Assembly (NCBI GenBank): GCA_963770485.1
Contig: CAVYPX010000005.1
Span: 1-64,000, forward strand
Direction: 5' to 3'
DNA from: CAVVEC01 sp963770485
GTDB taxonomy: Bacteria; Acidobacteriota; Terriglobia; Terriglobales; Acidobacteriaceae
Length of the DNA stretch: 64,000 nucleotides
The notes below the pieces were generated by a model that was not told the origin of the DNA, did no database searches, and was given only the letters and a program-made list of their open reading frames with translations. A program made the translations under genes and the position numbers. Positions within the stretch are counted from its first letter, which is position 1; every line of letters starts with the position of its first letter. Of this stretch, positions 62,195 to 64,000 are shown one piece after another.

Positions 62195-62938
62195 TCACTT
62201 TCGCCGTGCTCTCAATCGGCGCACGGTTTGCAGGTGGGCACAGTCCGGAGTGCAGTATTTCCTCTTGTGCTTGCTAGTAACCTCGAAATATTTGCGACAA
62301 TCAGGACGTGCACAGAACCCAAACTTTTTGCCACTCAAGCGATCTACATAGATGGTTGCAAGTATCGCGGTCACCACGTCCGTTGCTTCTATAACACCAG
62401 CATGTCGTGCTTGTTTCCATTCAAACCGTTGGCTCTCTCCCCAAGGAAACCTGATCACGAACTTGCTGGCTTTTCGCACCACGTCTCGAACGAGTGGAAA
62501 GGTTTCGCCAGTCCAGACTCTTTCGGCAGCGTCCTTCCAGTTTGCAGGTAAGAGCTTCAGAAAAAATCGAAACATCTTTTGCCATTGCAAAAAGTCCTTG
62601 ATACCCCATTGCCCCGATACAATCTTCCACTGTGCCTGTGCGGAACCATCGTCCAAGATAATTGGCGGAGCCGGTTCCCAAGTCGGCGCGAACTTGCCAT
62701 ATCGGTTCAGGAAGTCGAGGACCTGCTGTTCTGTTTTCAGCCCAAGAAACTCCTGTCGAACTTCCCAAGGGTCATAAGGGGCGCGCCCTAGAGGTTCGCC
62801 GACCTCAGAGAATCGTCGGGATACTGGCCCGCGTCGTCGAACCCAGACCTGAGGATACGTCTCGATCTCCCACTTGCAGAGGGTTGCCCTGTACTGGACC
62901 GTCAGTGGAACGCTGGCTACTTCGGCTTTGTGTGACAT
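62195..62938 (-). CDS. Protein with C-terminal CGNR-like zinc finger
   Basis: 247 residues. The N-terminal ~190 residues are unassigned (helical, WQKMFRFFLKLLPANWKD). The C-terminal zinc finger is FCARPDCRKYFEVTSKHKRKYC-TPDC in outline: CX4C, then CX3C ~14 residues later. A basic tail (LQTVRRLRARRK) follows. Such fingers occur at the end of DNA-binding regulators and of phage or plasmid-borne proteins. It is divergent from the next gene, with 46 bp between the starts. Confidence 0.65.
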   Translation of the reverse strand: MSHKAEVASVPLTVQYRATLCKWEIETYPQVWVRRRGPVSRRFSEVGEPLGRAPYDPWEVRQEFLGLKTEQQVLDFLNRYGKFAPTWEPAPPIILDDGSAQAQWKIVSGQWGIKDFLQWQKMFRFFLKLLPANWKDAAERVWTGETFPLVRDVVRKASKFVIRFPWGESQRFEWKQARHAGVIEATDVVTAILATIYVDRLSGKKFGFCARPDCRKYFEVTSKHKRKYCTPDCAHLQTVRRLRARRK

Positions 62939-62984
62939 GATTTGTTGTATAGATTGTACTACACATCTAGCTTACTCTAGGAAT

Positions 62985-63689
62985 ATGAAAAGAACAAAGC
63001 AAGTCAAAATATTGAATACACCCGCCGCTAAACGTGAAGCCCTCGCCCAGCGTGTAATCACCGCCGTCAGTTCCATCTCCTGCAAGTTGTCTGAACTTGA
63101 AGCAGACATCCGCGCGCTGTGGGTTGAATTCGAGAATCTGCCCAAAGGTGAGACCATCCTTGACTGCTCCACCAAGAAGGAATTCTGCGAGAAGCATCTT
63201 CATCGGACGCCTCGGGCTGTACGCTACATGCTGGATGGCGGCAATGATGCTTACGTTCCTGTGGGGCAAGGGGAAACAATTTCCCCTGCTTCGGCTCCTG
63301 CCGTGGAGCCCACCCAATTAACGAAGCCGAAACAAGTACACGTCTCAGGCGACGAAGACGCGTCACCATTCTGGAAGACCCTCTTCCACAAGTTGAATGC
63401 CTTGATGCCCACGTATAGCGACGGCGTAGAGCATGCCATGGTGACCATGCTGGACGAAGCGTACGGCGAGCCTCTCGGTGAAGATGGCGCAGACTTCCTT
63501 AAGAGCATCGTGCCCATGCTGGAGAAGATTTCTGCCGACTACGCAGAGCGAGCCCTGAAGTTAAAGACTCGAATGAAATTTGATGACCTTGCGGAGATAG
63601 TTCAAGTGGAAGAACAGATGGCACCACCATCAGACGGCGTTTCGATTACGACCTTTCCGCTCCAATCTGAGAAAGGGGCTTCATGTTAA
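62985..63689 (+). CDS. Phage/plasmid-like hypothetical protein
   Basis: 234 residues from ATG 62985 (MKRTKQVKILNT). LSELEADIRALWVEFENLPKG, then CSTKKEFCEKHLHRTPRAVRYMLDGGN, are features of a family often found in phage or mobile loci; the HRTPRAVRYML part resembles a helix-turn-helix. A second helical region is KTLFHKLNALMPTYSDGVEH. The stop overlaps the next start (ATGTTAA), showing translational coupling. Function unknown. Confidence 0.6.
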   Translation: MKRTKQVKILNTPAAKREALAQRVITAVSSISCKLSELEADIRALWVEFENLPKGETILDCSTKKEFCEKHLHRTPRAVRYMLDGGNDAYVPVGQGETISPASAPAVEPTQLTKPKQVHVSGDEDASPFWKTLFHKLNALMPTYSDGVEHAMVTMLDEAYGEPLGEDGADFLKSIVPMLEKISADYAERALKLKTRMKFDDLAEIVQVEEQMAPPSDGVSITTFPLQSEKGASC

Positions 63690-64000
63690 CCGAAGCCCAC
63701 ACCATGGCACGGCAGCGATTTGAAGCCGATCCGACTAAGTGCTATCAACGTCACATTCGTGAAGTCTACGAAGACCTTGAAGGTCGCCGATCCCCGTGCA
63801 CAGCCGAATGCAAAAAAGGTTGCTCACACTTCCCAAAGGCAGAGCGCGAGGTTCGGAAAATCACCACGGATGAGGCGGCAGGACTCGTACTCAAATATGA
63901 ATGGCTTGCCGCAGACCCGAAAACAAAATCACCTTTAGGGCGCGGAATAGAAATCTGCTATGGACTATTCTTACGCGATGAGTTGATCGGTGCCAATTGC
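63683..64000 (+). CDS. GNAT/Mom-like protein, N-terminal part (cut by window edge)
   Basis: The frame is open from ATG 63683 to the end of the window (106 codons). It reads MLTEAHTMARQRF, a Cys-rich stretch (CTAECKKGCSHFPK) and then KYEWLAADPKTKSPLGRGIE, ICYGLFLRDELIGANC. The end resembles the start of GNAT-like proteins of the Mom group (W...CYGL.L.DELIG). Mom modifies adenine in phage DNA. The assignment is tentative because the core is cut off. Its start overlaps the previous gene's stop by 7 bases. Confidence 0.45.
   Translation, partial: MLTEAHTMARQRFEADPTKCYQRHIREVYEDLEGRRSPCTAECKKGCSHFPKAEREVRKITTDEAAGLVLKYEWLAADPKTKSPLGRGIEICYGLFLRDELIGANC

Noticed and set aside
60915..62351. 478-codon plus-strand frame over the transposase
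   Set aside because: Arg/Pro/His-rich shadow of the opposite-strand transposase; no domain and no start signal.
1..64000. CRISPR arrays or rRNA genes
   Set aside because: No regularly spaced 25-40-bp direct repeats and no rRNA signature were seen on either strand.

Overview
The window looks like chromosomal DNA from an Acidobacteriota bacterium, most likely of the Terriglobia/Koribacter type. The grounds are GC-rich coding sequence, two GloVer-repeat (TIGR03803-type) exported proteins, intergenic AGTCAGGAGTCAG-type tracts, and small families of non-coding repeats. This placement rests on gene flavour and was not tested by any search.

1-13.7 kb is ordinary chromosome interleaved with repeats. 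It holds the C-terminal half of Lon, a repeat-rich stretch with a decayed tRNA-like sequence, a GloVer protein, a PEP-CTERM-like exported protein, engB, a sugar-nucleotide epimerase, two PilZ proteins and a GAF-TM-AMIN-amidase fusion. A 1.08-kb IS1-like element (11432-12514) carries a two-gene toxin-antitoxin-like passenger. A VOC protein, a 145-bp MITE with nearly the same ends (13039-13183) and a three-repeat Cys/His protein follow.

13.8-26.8 kb (minus strand) is the centrepiece. It is one compact operon, hdrC-hdrB-hdrA-mvhD-mvhG-mvhA-maturation protease-giant membrane multiheme protein. It encodes a group 3c-like [NiFe] hydrogenase coupled to a heterodisulfide-reductase-type electron-bifurcating module. 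HdrA is a 1,501-residue fusion with an embedded GltD/NfnB-like unit. The last gene encodes 1,208 residues: about 900 of membrane helices followed by a NapC-like and c7-like nine-haem tail. The palindrome GTGAC-N4-GTCAC (or one base off) occurs four times between 26.9 and 29.4 kb. It lies about 100 bp upstream of the operon and of two nearby small genes, suggesting a common FNR/CRP-type regulon. The neighbouring genes encode a His-rich coiled coil, a CBS-domain protein (frameshifted), an OB-fold-like exported protein and an adenosine-specific kinase.

30.6-39.8 kb holds an ICMT-like methyltransferase, TonB, a SnoaL-like protein, the operon acyl-CoA synthetase-ACP-kbl-small coiled coil, a second GloVer protein and an NHL-repeat protein.

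40.0-48.7 kb is an insecticidal-type Tc toxin A subunit split over two reading frames (1,639 + 1,257 residues). It lacks its usual N-terminus and no TcB/TcC partner is visible. Its 5' end abuts an integrase fragment and a tRNA-like scar.

48.7-64 kb reads as an accessory island. It contains hypothetical and exported proteins, a frameshifted Mrr-type restriction endonuclease, a frameshifted abortive-infection-like gene, a truncated tyrosine recombinase and an S1/P1-nuclease-like protein. It also has an orphan His-Xaa-Ser maturase (hxsC), a DDE transposase, a zinc-finger protein and phage-like genes running off the right edge. Three genes in the window are broken by single-base shifts. This could be decay or consensus error, and raw reads would decide.
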